Positions 35,012 through 45,895 of a DNA stretch of 64,000 nt are shown piece after piece. The DNA is from Thalassia testudinum. Lineage: Eukaryota; Streptophyta; Magnoliopsida; Alismatales; Hydrocharitaceae. The translations under genes were made by a program, and so were the position numbers. Numbering within the stretch: position 1 is the stretch's first letter; each line of letters starts with the position of its first letter. The stretch is taken from the NCBI GenBank assembly GCA_037157565.1, contig JAZHRO010000012.1, positions 5,296,501 through 5,360,500 of the forward strand. Reading direction: 5' to 3'. The notes beneath the pieces are model-generated. The model saw nothing but the letters and a program-made list of their open reading frames with translations, did no database searches and had not been told where the DNA came from.

Positions 35012-36775
35012 TGATGATAACATCATCATCAGCCATATCTAGCTTTAATTAGTCATAATCAAGGAATAAATTCTCCTACATAACCGCCAGAGAGACGTAA
35101 TTCATTACACATCCTTTCTGAGAGAAATACAGTAAAACAAAGGTAAAACTACAGTTTTAACAGCATATCTCAATTGCAGTACAATCATGGGATTTCTAAG
35201 GGGTTAAATAAAGGTCAAATGGTCTTAAATGTCTAACAAGAGGATCCATACAGACGAAAATGAGTTTTCACGTGTTTTAAGAATTAAATGACTTCTGAAA
35301 CCCTAAAAATAGACCCGCTTGATTAAGGTTATGGTCAGGATAAAATTCACCTAAACCCTCTCAAATCCATAGAAAAATATTCTCTAGGGTTTGGCATCCT
35401 TGATTGACCATCAGAACCCGTTTTGACCCAAAATAGAGCTACAAACAGACTTTTACCCTAATTTAGGTTTTTGAATAAATTATCTAATCAAATGAGGTCA
35501 AAACTAAAATTGGACTTCACCATTAGATTCCTTGGGTCAAAATTAGGTTTGTACCAAAATTTGGGCCCAATCTGAGATCATCTTGACCAAGTTTGTAATT
35601 TGGTCCAAGTCTGACTGTCTTTATCTCCAATAGCCCCTCATCTTTTGAATTTCGTACAAATAGGCCCCTATCTTTGTCGTCACTCTTTTCATGTAGGTCC
35701 CTCCTCCACTATAGCGGAGGAATCCTTCTCTGGCGACCTTTGATTAAAGAGAACTCGTTCTCTAATCAATGAATCTCTTCCAAAATTGAAAGGGAGATTC
35801 ATTCTGACAAGGCCAAAAGCCCGTTCTTGTGTTTCAACGGTACAGATCTTCACGCCCTTGCTAGAGCTGCTCATCTGGAGATTCAACCTCTATTCTTGCA
35901 GCTGACGTCCCAAGCTTCGACTCCAGGCGCAACGGAATTCCTTCAGGAACACAACCTAGGGACCAATTTGGCCCTTTAACCAGGCTTTTGACTGGAATTA
36001 GACGAAGCAACTGTTGCGGCCAGTGCACGGAAGAAGCAAGGGACCTTTAGTCCCACATCGGAAGCGACAGAATGGTTGAAGGTGCATAAAAGGAAAAATT
36101 GCCTGGGGCTTATCGCCTCCAGTCACATGGGGTGAGGTCCCATTAGCCTCACTCGATCCGACCCACCTAAGCTCTCACTCCTCACTCACCTCCCACTGCC
36201 GTTGAGCCTGGACCCGGGTATGCCCCTAACCTGAATACCCGATTACCCGTTACTGTGGAAGGCTTTGGGAGAGCGAAAACCAGAGAGAGAGAGCGCGGGG
36301 GCAAAGGGGGGTTTTTGCTCTCACTGATACATGTGCAACACTTAGTTGCAAGAAGAAGTAGAGAAAGAAAAGAGGAAAGGAAGAAAGAGCCTATGCAGAT
36401 AACCAAAGAGAGAAGAAGAAGAAGAAGGTAGAAGCAGAGAAAGGAAGAAGAGAGACCCTTGAGTCTCTTGAAAAACACCGTAGCATCAGACGTTTAAGAC
36501 GTCTAATCTCATATTCTTTCATTTGCTTATTTGTGAATAATTGTTCTATGTATTCATATACTCATGTCATATACTGCATATTAGTTTTTGAGTAATATTT
36601 TGTGTTCAATTACATTATATATTGAGATTAGCCCATGAATTCCATATATTCTCCCAACGAATGACCTCGGACTTTCATTCGAGTATAAATTTTATCTGTT
36701 GTTCGAGCTATTTTTGAGGAATTATTACTACAACGAACGCATCTTTTAAATCCCCTCCATCTAGCCCTGTCAATA
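35012..36775 (+). repeat. 3' LTR of B1, with 0.8-kb internal deletion
   Basis: 1764 bp. It aligns with the 5' LTR except for about 804 bp missing at about 35804, between 'gagattca' and 'ttctgacaagg', a junction with a short shared ttc. The deleted part holds the palindrome and the TATA box. The end reads CAATA where the 5' LTR has CAACA, one transition. Confidence 0.85.
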
Positions 36776-37293
36776 CCCAACAGCTCTTCTAATTCAAGCA
36801 TATCTCCCTCTCCTTCAAGATTGGGGTACGGTCCTTAGAAATGACCATTTGGAGGGGATCATTACATAAAATAGCTAGTGTCGTTTCCTCTATAATTTCA
36901 TCGATCACCTCGATTTGGTAACAATCTTCCAATCTGGGTTGTTTATAGGCATCAAACACATTCAACTAAATTTTTCGGTTCCCAAACCCATCTTGAGCGC
37001 TCCTGATTTGCAATTGATAGATGCATTGGTTGTAGCCCAAAAGGGACGCCCTCGGATAAACGAAGGTTTAGCGGACATGTTGGATGGGTCAATGTCCAAT
37101 ATCAAAAAGTCAACGGGAAAGAAGTAGTCTTCTACTCTCACCAGGACATCTTCTAAAAGCCCGCGTGGTGTCTTCAGCGATCTATCAGCTACTTGGAGGA
37201 TAACAGGACTAGGCCTCAATTCACCTCCTCCTAATAGCTCATAGACCGAGCTCGGCAATATATTAACCCCTGTGCCCAGATCAAGGAGAGCCT
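36776..37293 (-). pseudogene. Element C: protease
   Basis: The minus strand reads ALLDLGTGVNILPSSVYELL, an aspartic protease active-site region (DLG, as in A1). It goes on with VILQVADRSLKTPRGLLEDV, DFLILDIDPSN and FIRGRPFWATTNASINCKSG, which match the A1 protease region step by step. At the high edge the frame continues across the solo A LTR at 37294-38846 without loss: IGDQLIDE on the far side, then ALLDLG. Confidence 0.88.
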
Positions 37294-38846
37294 TGATGTA
37301 AACACATTTATTGAGGGTAAAATGCCTATTCATGCATGTTCCTAGGCTTAGATTTGCATTTCATGTTATAAATATTGCATAGCATGCATCATTATACATT
37401 TAGAGTAGTTGTATATAATTTAGGTTAATTGCATTCTTTTTGTGGTCAGAAGAGAAGGGTATTTATTTCAAAGTCTCAGATTAACAATCTGATCGTACGG
37501 ATCTGATCAAGACAACAATCGGAGTCCAACGCCTCCAAAATCGCTTCGATCGGAGTCCCATAGCACCATATGCAGTCCGAGAAAGATCAACAGCCAAGGG
37601 ACTAAGTGACAAAATTCAGAGCTTCAAATGACAAATCTGACCACGTGGACGGATTTAAGTCGACGATCACTGCCTAACAATGCAAAAATCGACTCAATCC
37701 GACCTTTGTAGCAGCCCCTACAACGAAAAGAAGATGGACGGCCCAGATTGCGCCACGTGGCCTAGCCCAGGCCGCCCATTCGCATGCACATGCCAGCGTA
37801 CGCTCACAACAGTGCAGGTGCACACGCGCACTCAAAGGCACGCATGCACACAGCGCAGTGCCAGCGCGTGAGTGTGTGCGTGCGTGGCGAAGTGCACGCA
37901 CAGCGCAACGCCAGCGAAGCAAGGGACGGGCGCGTGCTCAGTTTGCGCCAGCCTACAGCAACGCATGAGTTGGATCTACAGCGACTCTAACAGCCGTCTC
38001 TAATTCTTCGCGCACCAGCAAAGCCAGCTGTAGCCGTGAGCGGGTGTAAGCGGGCATGAGCTGCCTACAACGACACTTCCAGCGACGGCCTGGAGGTCGT
38101 TAATGGTCCCATATCTATTTTTGCCTCTTCTCCTCCACTATAAAAGGACCCACACCCCCTCCCTTCCAAGCCATCTCTACCTACTCTACTCCCACCAACT
38201 CGCAAGCTTTAGCAAGCCTACCAACACTCTATTAGAGCTTGCTCTCAAGCTCCCAAGGTGCCTATTAGTGTAGCGAACCTCTGCCTCACCAAATATTCAT
38301 CCCTCTTCCCATCCCCATTCATAGGTCGCCTTGAAGCCGTCCTCCCACATCCATTCCGATAGCTAATCATCTCCGCCTTATAACCTCCATTCTGAAGCCA
38401 CGCTGAAGCTTTCCTCTACCAGACGTCCTCCTGCATCTCACCTCCATCGTCCCACTCCTCACCTCCTTCGTTCGAGCTTCCGTCAAGCGCCGTCGTCTCG
38501 CCAAACAGCCACTTCGGGAGATTTCTTCTCACCCCCTTCTCTTTTTATGCTTTCATAGTTTATTGTAATTGACATTGAATGATATATATATCAGATTTGT
38601 TCCATATCTCTTGTGATTCATTCTACTTGTCTTCTTTCAAAAATACAAAAAAATAACAAAATCCTAAAATACCAAAAACAAACAAGTCGAAGCGCCATTT
38701 TCAATTAAAGTAAACGTCGCCTCCCTGTGTTCGACCCGAGACTCCCTTGGAGTTTCGGTATAAATTTTATCTAATCACGAGTTTTGCAACTACGACGACG
38801 GGTTACTTGTAACCCTAATTTCAAACTCGCGAAACACGTGCAACCA
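37294..38846 (+). repeat. Solo LTR of family A (diverged) inside protease of C
   Basis: 1553 bp, TGATGTAAACACATTTAT...CGTGCAACCA, with a perfect 5-bp duplication agcct at 37289-37293 and 38847-38851. It has a TATA box at 38139 (TATAAAAG) and the U5 string 'cctccctgtgttcgaccc' at about 38727. It lacks the tRNA-like B box and the long palindrome found in A1 and A2, so those are features of a subfamily. Short frames at 37674-37990 are chance. Confidence 0.9.
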
Positions 38847-39954
38847 AGCCTCATCAATGAGTTGGTCACCAATGACCACAGAAATATACAGGGCTCCTGG
38901 GTCTTCATCTTGGGGGGTGTACCTTGTTGTAGGACTGAGCTGACTAGGTCAGGTAGGACAACCTTAGCCTGGACCTATTTCCTAGATTTCCTCTTCTACG
39001 TGCACAGGCCCTTCAAAAATTTAGCATAGAATGGGATTTGCTTGATAGCATCTAATAGAGGCAAGTTAATATGAACTTGCTTGAATGTCTCCATTATTTC
39101 TTCCATCCTATCCTTGGCTCTAGATAAGCCAACAATAGGTGCCCCAGGGGCAAATAAGAGCTCAGGAAAGGCCACTCTCGGCCTCTGGGTGGAGGGGTTG
39201 TCATGGCGGGACAGGGGCGGAATGAGGACAACATCCTCCAGATGGGTAATTTCAAGCGATGAGGGGCAAAGTGGCTCTTCCTCAGTGGATGTGTAAGTGC
39301 TCGTCGGGTTGGTAGGAGGGGTAGTTTAGGTTTGGAGAGTTGTTTGCCACTCCTCAGAATGATCACAACCTTAGCGTGCTCCCTTATGAAGGGCCCTTTA
39401 GCCCTAGGATTTTCCTTAGATGAATTGAGCAACTTCCCAAGATCATGTTTTTTAACAGCCTCAACAAGATGGCCAATTTGCGATTGCATTTCTTGGATCG
39501 CCTTATTTTGAGATTGAATGATCATACTTTGATTTTCTTGCATAGCCTTCATCATAGCTTTCAGATCATCCATCTCAGAATTGTTGGACTGAGGAAGAGG
39601 CTAGAATTGTTGTGCCTGAAAGGGTTGGGTGGGTTGGGCTCTTGAATTCCCCGAGTTAGAAGCATCACCTTGCTTCCATGAGAAATTGGGACGGTTTCTC
39701 CACCCAGGATTTAGGTGTTTCCAAAAGAGTTGTTCCTGGGATGTGGATGAAATCCTTGGGCAGCATTCAGGCCTACTTGAACTAAATTGGGGAATTGATT
39801 AGCCAATGGCACTCAACATTGGCGTGAAGAGTGCTTTGGCAAATGGAGCATTCAAAAAGAGCTTGGGCTTGGGAAGTTGATTGTTGGAATGTGCTGGGGT
39901 TTTTCATGAGTTTTTCAAAGTTCTTATTCAACAATTGGATTTTGTGATGCCATT
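38847..39954 (-). pseudogene. Element C: gag remnant
   Basis: On the minus strand, near the LTR, LLNKNFEKLMKNPSTF is followed by CSICQSTLHANVECHW, a Cys/His cluster of the gag C-terminal half. Then come a coiled-coil-like QSQNKAIQEMQSQIGHLVEA (about 39520), ITLRSGK-like text ('VVIILRSGKQL', about 39350) typical of Athila gag ends, and a linker to the protease. The N-terminal gag half is missing. Stops and shifts are frequent. Confidence 0.8.
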
Positions 39955-40508
39955 TGAACGGGAAATTTTCACTTGCAAGAAGATATGTCAAAAAAATGTC
40001 GTCAGAGTAAATTGTTGGTGGAAAAATCCAAAACAAAAATATGTATCAGTGAAAAACTAACCACGAGGAGTTAGTTCGTATCCATAGGGAGGCATAAAAC
40101 CAAATAAAACTCAAGAGAATTTTTCATTCATTCCATGTTTCTCAAGTAAGAAAAATTATTTCATTTTATGAATAATGTAGAGAGTGCAAAGAATAGAGAA
40201 CCAGTGATATCAACGTAACACAAGGATGAAAAAGCAAAGTGCACTCAACTAGTAAACTCAATCCTCAACCAATGTCACAATAATTCAAGAATAGAAGGGC
40301 ATCCCACAAATTTGTCGCAATAAAATAACCAATACCATAAATGCAAGATGTGGCAATGGCACCTAATGTAAAAACTAATAGAGCTTTCCCTATAGCAAGG
40401 GATGATCTCACCTTTCTCGCGTGAGGAGAGGGAGCATTGGCTGGAGGAGCGAAGCTCCGAGGAGGTCGAGGATGCAAAGAGGAATCCGATGGTGGAGGTT
40501 GCACTACG
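39955..40508 (-). repeat. 5' LTR remnant (U5 side) of element C
   Basis: About 550 bp matching 1100-1700 in the same orientation. It ends CCCGTTCA at 39955, where gag begins, with the primer site lost. The high edge joins the truncated LTR of E at about 40508. The minus-strand frame KALLVFTLGAIATSCIYG occurs in both copies, but both copies are LTR sequence, so I do not treat it as a gene. Confidence 0.65.
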
Positions 40509-41055
40509 AGCAGTGGCTGGTGGTCAATTATAAATAGAGGTCGTACACAGCTCTTTTTCATATAACTTTCAAGTAGAAAAATCCTCTCAAAAGAATAGAG
40601 CTTCTCATGCTTCTTCAAGTGCTTTTGCACTTCGATTCTCACGTCTTTCAAAGCACGTTGATTCAAACCTTTGCTGAAATTCTAGTTTGACCTTTATTGA
40701 GGTTTCATGGTTCTACATTGTTCTTTCACATTATTTTTTATTAACGGATCCCATGTTGTTGGGGAAGATCTATTGTTGTTGTTGTTGTGCTTATCTTCAA
40801 GTTGTAAAGAGAAGTTTTTGTAAAGAAGTTGTGCCACCCTCGTTCAAGTGATATGATAGTGGATTGACTAGCTTTGATTAGTCAGGAAAATCCTAAGCTG
40901 AGAGGCTTAGGTAGTTGTTTTCACCCAGTTTAGGTTTCCATTATAAATCCAAGTGTAATCTGTGCTTGATTCTGTTGTGAATTTACTTTTTATTCATTTT
41001 TTTTTTAAAGCAATAATATTCACCCATCCCCTCTAGTATACTATTACGATCCACA
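40509..41055 (+). repeat. 5' LTR remnant of E
   Basis: Matches the 3' LTR from about 56670 onward: tcatataactttcaagtaga, then agaatagagcttctc. It begins close to a TATA-like tataaata at about 40530 and ends GATCCACA at 41055. Bases 40897-41055 are the part missing from the 3' LTR because of F. The minus-strand frame here is a shadow. Confidence 0.8.
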
Positions 41056-41068
41056 GGCTACTCTCATT

Positions 41069-41080
41069 TGGTATCAAAGC
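41069..41080 (+). other. Primer binding site of E (initiator tRNA-Met type)
   Basis: TGGTATCAAAGC, one base from the usual TGGTATCAGAGC of plant copia elements, 13 bases after the LTR end and just before the gag ATG at 41096. Confidence 0.85.
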
Positions 41081-41095
41081 ACAGTTGTCCAGAAG

Positions 41096-42728
41096 ATGTC
41101 AAAATCAATTGTTGACACGTATGCAGAGGGACAATCGGCAGTTCAACCTCCATTATTCAATAGAACGAACTATGGTTACTGGAAGACCAGGATGCAGATC
41201 TTCCTGGAATTAATGGATTTCGACATGTGGGATGTCATTGCCTCCAAGTACATATGCCCCGAGATTAAGGAGAGAGTGGCAGCAACTCCAAATTAGAAGA
41301 AGAAGGCAACGCATAATGCAAAATCCATGAACGCAATCTTCTGCGGACTTTCTAGAGCATAATTCAATCGCGTCTTTGCTTGCAAGACAGCTTACGAGAT
41401 CTTGAGCATCCTCGAAGTCACCCACGAGGGAACATCTAAGGTAAAAGAAACTAGAGTCAATTTACTGACGCAAAATTATGAGCTTTTCAAGATGAAAAAG
41501 GGAGAATCAATCAAAGAGATGTTTACAAGATTCATGGGCATCACAAACTCTCTAAGGAATCTAGATCAGGAAATCAAGAACGAAGCCTTGGTGACGAAGA
41601 TCCTCCGATCACTCACCAGTGATTGGTAGACTAAGACTACAGCCATACAAGAGTCAAAAGATCTATCTACTTTGAAACTAGACGATCTTATTGGAAGCCT
41701 AATGGCCTACGAGGTTTAGCTCCAACACATGAAGGAGCATGAAGATGAAGGAGTAAAGAAGAAGACCGTAGCCCTTGAAGCCAATCAACAATCTAAAGAT
41801 TCCTCAAGCAAAGATGAAGAGGAAGACATAGCCCTCCTCACCAGAAAGTTCAGAAAGTTCCTCAAAAACATGAGGAGTTGGAGAAAGAAGAAAGAAGAAT
41901 CCAAAGCAGACACCATTATATGCTACAATTGCAAGAGCAAAGGACACATCAAGAAGGATTGTCCACTTCTCAAGAAGGAATAAGAAAAGAAAAGGAGATT
42001 TCCCAAAAAAGATGGGAAGAAAAAGGCCTTTACAGCAACATGGGATGAATCAGATTCAAGTTCAGAAGAAGAAGAAGAAATCTCCGGAGAAGAAGCTCTT
42101 CGAAGACTTATGGCTCTAGAAGATGAGGTAACCTCCTTTTCACAAGATGAATTATTTGAAGTATTTTTTGAGATGCATGACATAGCTAAATCACTAAAAG
42201 TAGAGAATAAAAACTTAGCAAAAGCATTAGGAGAAGAAAGAGAACAAAAAGATATGCTTACTTTACAAAATAAAGAATTATCTACTGAAATTACTTCACT
42301 AAAATCACAAATAGACAATCTAAATGTAGATATAGATAAGCTAAAAGAGAATTCTGCTATTCTCTTAAATGATCCAGTTAAATTTAGTAAAGGTATTAAA
42401 AATTTGCATAAACTCTTAGGAACACAAACTCAAAGCACTACAATGTTTGGGTTAGGTTACATACCTAAAAATGATCATGAAGCATCTAGTTCTAGCCAAA
42501 GCAAGAAGAAAGGTAGCTTGTCTAAACATGCATCACTAGCTAACCACCATGGACCCAATCAAAAATGGGTAACAAAAGTACTTTTGCAATCCTATTTTGT
42601 AGGTCAAGTAGACTACAAAAGGTGGACATATCAAGAAACAAATGGAAATCTGAAGTCACTCTATAGATCAATCAAACCAAGACCTCACAAATGCAAATCA
42701 ATGACAGGATCAAGAAGAAAGAAGGTGA
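41096..42728 (+). pseudogene. gag of E
   Basis: Starts MSKSIVDTYAEGQSAVQPP, followed by NRTNYGYWKTRMQIFL, the copia gag start. All later pieces lie in the same frame: the UBN2-type core (KVKETRVNLLTQNYELFKMK, about 41440), the CCHC zinc knuckle CYNCKSKGHIKKDC (about 41922) that binds RNA, then a long coiled coil (about 42110-42360: EVENKNLAKAL-type heptads) that is typical of SIRE gag. Stops at about 41294, 41360, 41627, 41717 and 41981, several at sites where Trp or Gln is expected. Confidence 0.88.
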
Positions 42729-44119
42729 ATCATGGACAGCGGATATTCCAAGCATATGACAGGAGAGGAAGACCTATTCCTGCAACTCCACCGCCAATAA
42801 GGTGGCACGATCACATTTGGAAACAATCACAAGGGTCGTATTGTTGGTACTGGCCAAATTGGCAACTCCTCTACATCCTTGGATAATGTATGTCTAGTTA
42901 GTGGATTAAAACATAATCTTCTTAGTGTGAGTCAAATATGTGATAAAGGATGTAAAATCACTTTCACATCAAATGGATTTAAAATACGGAATAAGGAAAC
43001 AAAAACTCTCCTTAATGGAAACAAACATAAAGATATCTATATTGTCAACTTCGACAAATGTAACAATCTTGAATGTCTTGTCACATCTGATGAAGAGGCA
43101 ATACTTTGGTATAAATGACTAGGTCATGTTCACATGAGAAACATTAGTAGACTTGTGAAACATGAGCTTGTCAAAAGTCTACCAAAGATCAACTTCAAGA
43201 AAAGCAAAGTCTGCGAATCGTATCAAGTTGACAAACAAACCAAAAATCCTTTTAAAGCAAAAAGGATGGTTAGCACCTCTCGACCCATGGAGCTACTTCA
43301 TTTAGACTTATTTTGACCAATCAAATCTGAAGCTTAAGCAGGTGCAGATATTGTTTAGTCATAATAGATGATTTCTCTAGATTTACTTGGTTATCTTTTT
43401 TAAAAAGTAAGGATCTAACTATTGATATATTTAGTAAGCTTGTAAGAAGACTATAGAATGAAAAAGAATATGAAGTGATTAGGATTGAAGTGATCACGAT
43501 GGAGAATTTGAGAATGAATCTTTTTCTAATTTTTGTGATCAATATGGGATAAAACATGAATTTGCTTTCCCTAGAGCCACACCTCAGAATAGTGTAGTTG
43601 AAAGGAAAAATAGGACCCTGCAAGAGTGTGGCTATACAATGCTGTGCGAGTCAAAGCTGCCTCGATATTTTGGGCAAAGGCTATAAATACTGCTTGCTAC
43701 ACCAAAATAGATCCTTAATTAAACTAATTATAAACAAAACACCTTTTGAACTCTATCATGGAAGAACACCTAAAATTTCTTACTTCAAGATATTTGGTTA
43801 TTAATGTTTTATACTTAACACTAAAGATAATCTTGATAAATTTGATGCTAAGAGGTCAGAAGGAATTTTCTTAGGTTATTCAACCAGAAGTAAAACCTAT
43901 AGAGTTTTCAACAAGAATTCTGTTGTTGAGGAGTCTATGCATGTGTCATTCAATGAAACATTAGCTCACCCTCAATCGTATGTAAATGATGATGATGACC
44001 TAATAGATGACCCGTCAAACATACCATAAGAGAACATTTCAGATGAACTACCCAAAGATATTTCCTTATGAAAGATCATCTAAAAGAATTGGTGATAGGA
44101 GAGCTATCCAAAGGAGTAC
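42729..44119 (+). pseudogene. pol of E, first part: protease and integrase
   Basis: The frame is shifted against gag. The protease core has DSGYSKHMTG (about 42734) and TFGNNHKGRIVGTG. The gag-pre-integrase region is LVSGLKHNLLSVSQICDKG (about 42890). The zinc-binding part contains LGHVHMRNI and KVCESYQVDKQ, where the second Cys of the CxxC pair is Tyr. The integrase core is badly broken at 43316-43800. ELYHGRTPKISYFKIFGY and EGIFLGYSTRSKTYRVF (about 43860) are the core end. A2 cuts the frame at GELSKGV/QTRSS, and it resumes at 51888. Confidence 0.82.
44115..44119. repeat. Left target duplication of A2 (agtac)
   Basis: agtac here and at 51883-51887, a perfect match. Skipping A2 and one copy gives a continuous copia pol frame (SKGV then QTRSS). 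Confidence 0.93.
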
Positions 44120-45895
44120 TGATGTAAACACATTTACACTACTTAAAATGTCTATTTATGCATGTTCTTAAGCATAGGATTGCATTTCATGATATAAATA
44201 TTGCATTACATGCATCATCTTGCATTTAGAGTAGTTTGAATAAAATGGAGGTTAATTGTCTCCTTTTATGTGCTTGGACAGGGAAAATATTTTATCGGGG
44301 CCTCGGATCAAAGATCCAACCGTATGGATATGATCAGGGCGACGATTGGAGTTCAACGACTCCAAGATCGCCCTAATCAGGCATCCGTAGCATCAGATAG
44401 AGACTGGGAAATCCTAGAAGATCAAGGGCCAGGATGGTGTAAATCCGCACTTCAGATGGCAAATCCGACCACACGGATGAATTCGGATCGACGATCGCAG
44501 CCCAACGACACAAAAATCGAGTCAATCCGGCATCCGTGGCACCATCTACAACTTCCATAAGATGGACGGCTAAGATGGCGCCATGTGGCGCCATCTCAGC
44601 CGCCCAATCGGCCGCATGCGTCTGGTGAAGACCGCGCACCATCTCCTCTCCGCCGTTGGATCTCGATCCAACGGCTGCGGTCGCTCGCGTTTAAAAACGT
44701 CCGCGCGACCATTTCGCCCGCGTAGCACAGCGGCGACGCAGCTGCGGGCGAAGCGGAGGTCGCGGGTTCGAGCCGCGGTGAGGGGGTGGAAGGCGCGGGC
44801 GAGCGGGCGTGCACGAGCGTCAGATGAAGATCCAACGGCCGCGCGCGCCCGATAGCGCCGACGCGCAATTGGACGCTCTGTTGAACGCGCGATCACACGC
44901 GGGCGGTGCGCTACACAGCGGGCGCGGACGCGTTCTAAGCCGTCCGATCTCGCGATCGGACGACTGAGACGACGCGGACGTGCGTAGGCGTTACGCGCGC
45001 AGGCCAGCCGAGCGGGCGCGCGTGGGCGCGGCGGCGACGGCGACGGCGACGGCGGGGCTTTAGCGACGGTTTTATCCGTCACTAAAGACCCCTTATTTAT
45101 TATTTTGAAGATGTAATGTCCATTTTGCCCCCACTCCTTGCAACTATAAAAGGAGACCCCCTCCATACGAAATTTTCATCCCTTCCTTCTCCTCTCTACC
45201 TCTCCAAAGCTCAAGAGAAGCTTGTCCCACACCCGGGATGCTTCTCGCGAGATAAAGTCCAAATTTTCGTCCCCCTTCGGAAGTGGATCCCGCGACGACG
45301 ACGGCGTGCTGCTTCGTTCCCGTTCTTCTGCTTCGTCCTCCTTCGTCCCGCTTCGTTCTCCTTCGTCCAGGCGTCGTCCCGTCCGGCTCGTCCTCCAAGC
45401 GACCGTCGAGGAGGATTTCTCTCTCCCTATTCTTTTTACTGCTTTCTAGTATAGATTTACTGCTTTCTAGAGTAGTCTATTCGTCCTCCGAGCGATCGTC
45501 GAGGAGGATATTTCTCCCTCCATTCTTTTAATGCTTTCTAGAGTAATTGTTTTATGTTTTGTAGTTGTAACGAACGAACTCTTTTATGATAAATTCCTTG
45601 TCTATTCTACATCTCATTTTGATTTCCATGTATAGTATTCTTTCTCTCTCTCTTACTCCCTCTCTCTCTTTTATTTGTTGTAGATACTTAGATAGTTTAA
45701 ATTGAATTTCTTCGTGACAAAATAAAAAGAAACGCGAAGTTTTTAAATCAAACGTTCGCCTCCCTGTGTTCGACCCGGAATTCTTATTTCGGTATAAATT
45801 TTATTTGTTGAACTCGAATCCTTCGCTTTCGAACTACAACGACGGGTTTTCCAAAACCAAACACGTTAGCGTAGCTTCGTAAATTAAGTTCAACA
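44120..45895 (+). repeat. 5' LTR of A2
   Basis: 1776 bp, TGATGTAAAC...GTTCAACA. tRNA-like pair at 44723-44774 (TAGCACAGCGGC and GGTTCGAGCC, 42 bases apart), palindrome at 45054-45092, TATA box at 45145 and U5 string 'cctccctgtgttcgaccc' at about 45754. It has a second CT-rich/TTTCTAGAGTA block (45440-45550) absent from A1. Frames at 44270-45531 are LTR shadows repeated at 50263-51518. Confidence 0.93.
44723..44774 (+). promoter_or_regulatory. tRNA-like A-box and B-box pair in A2 5' LTR
   Basis: TAGCACAGCGGCGACGC at 44723 and GGTTCGAGCC at 44765 inside the stem CGCGG/CCGCG. The 3' LTR copy is at 50716-50767, same spacing, with TAGCGCAGCGGC. The spacing is kept even though the sequence between the boxes differs from A1. 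Confidence 0.55.

Larger units (their letters stand above)
27662..36775 (+). mobile_element. B1: full-length non-autonomous Athila-like element (family B)
   Basis: A 9114-bp element. LTRs start TGATGATAAC, with a 5' LTR of 2568 bp and a 3' LTR of 1764 bp. Target duplication cctaa/cccaa (one mismatch) at 27657-27661 and 36776-36780, inside pol of C. Standard Asp-type primer site and polypurine tract. The 4.8-kb internal region has no gag, RT or integrase. It has a 1.2-kb leader, a decayed frame of its own (31471 to about 33300) and a tail with the conserved internal polypurine motif. It would depend on another element for its enzymes. Confidence 0.88.
1100..40508 (-). mobile_element. Element C: old Athila-type Ty3/gypsy element split by six insertions
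   Basis: Read from high to low coordinates it has a 5' LTR remnant (40508-39955), gag (39954-38847), protease (37293-36776), RT (27661-26964, then 24104-23503), RNase H (20632-20489, then 17565 downward), integrase (to about 15940), a noncoding tail with polypurine tract (to 14569) and a 3' LTR (14568-14557, 2946 and 2838-1100). Between these lie solo A (37294-38846), B1, two solo B LTRs, G and A1. Without them C is about 8.5 kb. The primer site, leader and front of gag are missing, so the 5' LTR end abuts mid-gag. All coding parts carry stops, so it is dead. RT and integrase motifs place it in the Athila branch. Confidence 0.85.

Noticed and set aside
37674..37990. Cys/Ala/His-rich frames.
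   Set aside because: They lie in the solo A LTR, overlap on both strands and have no homologous motif.
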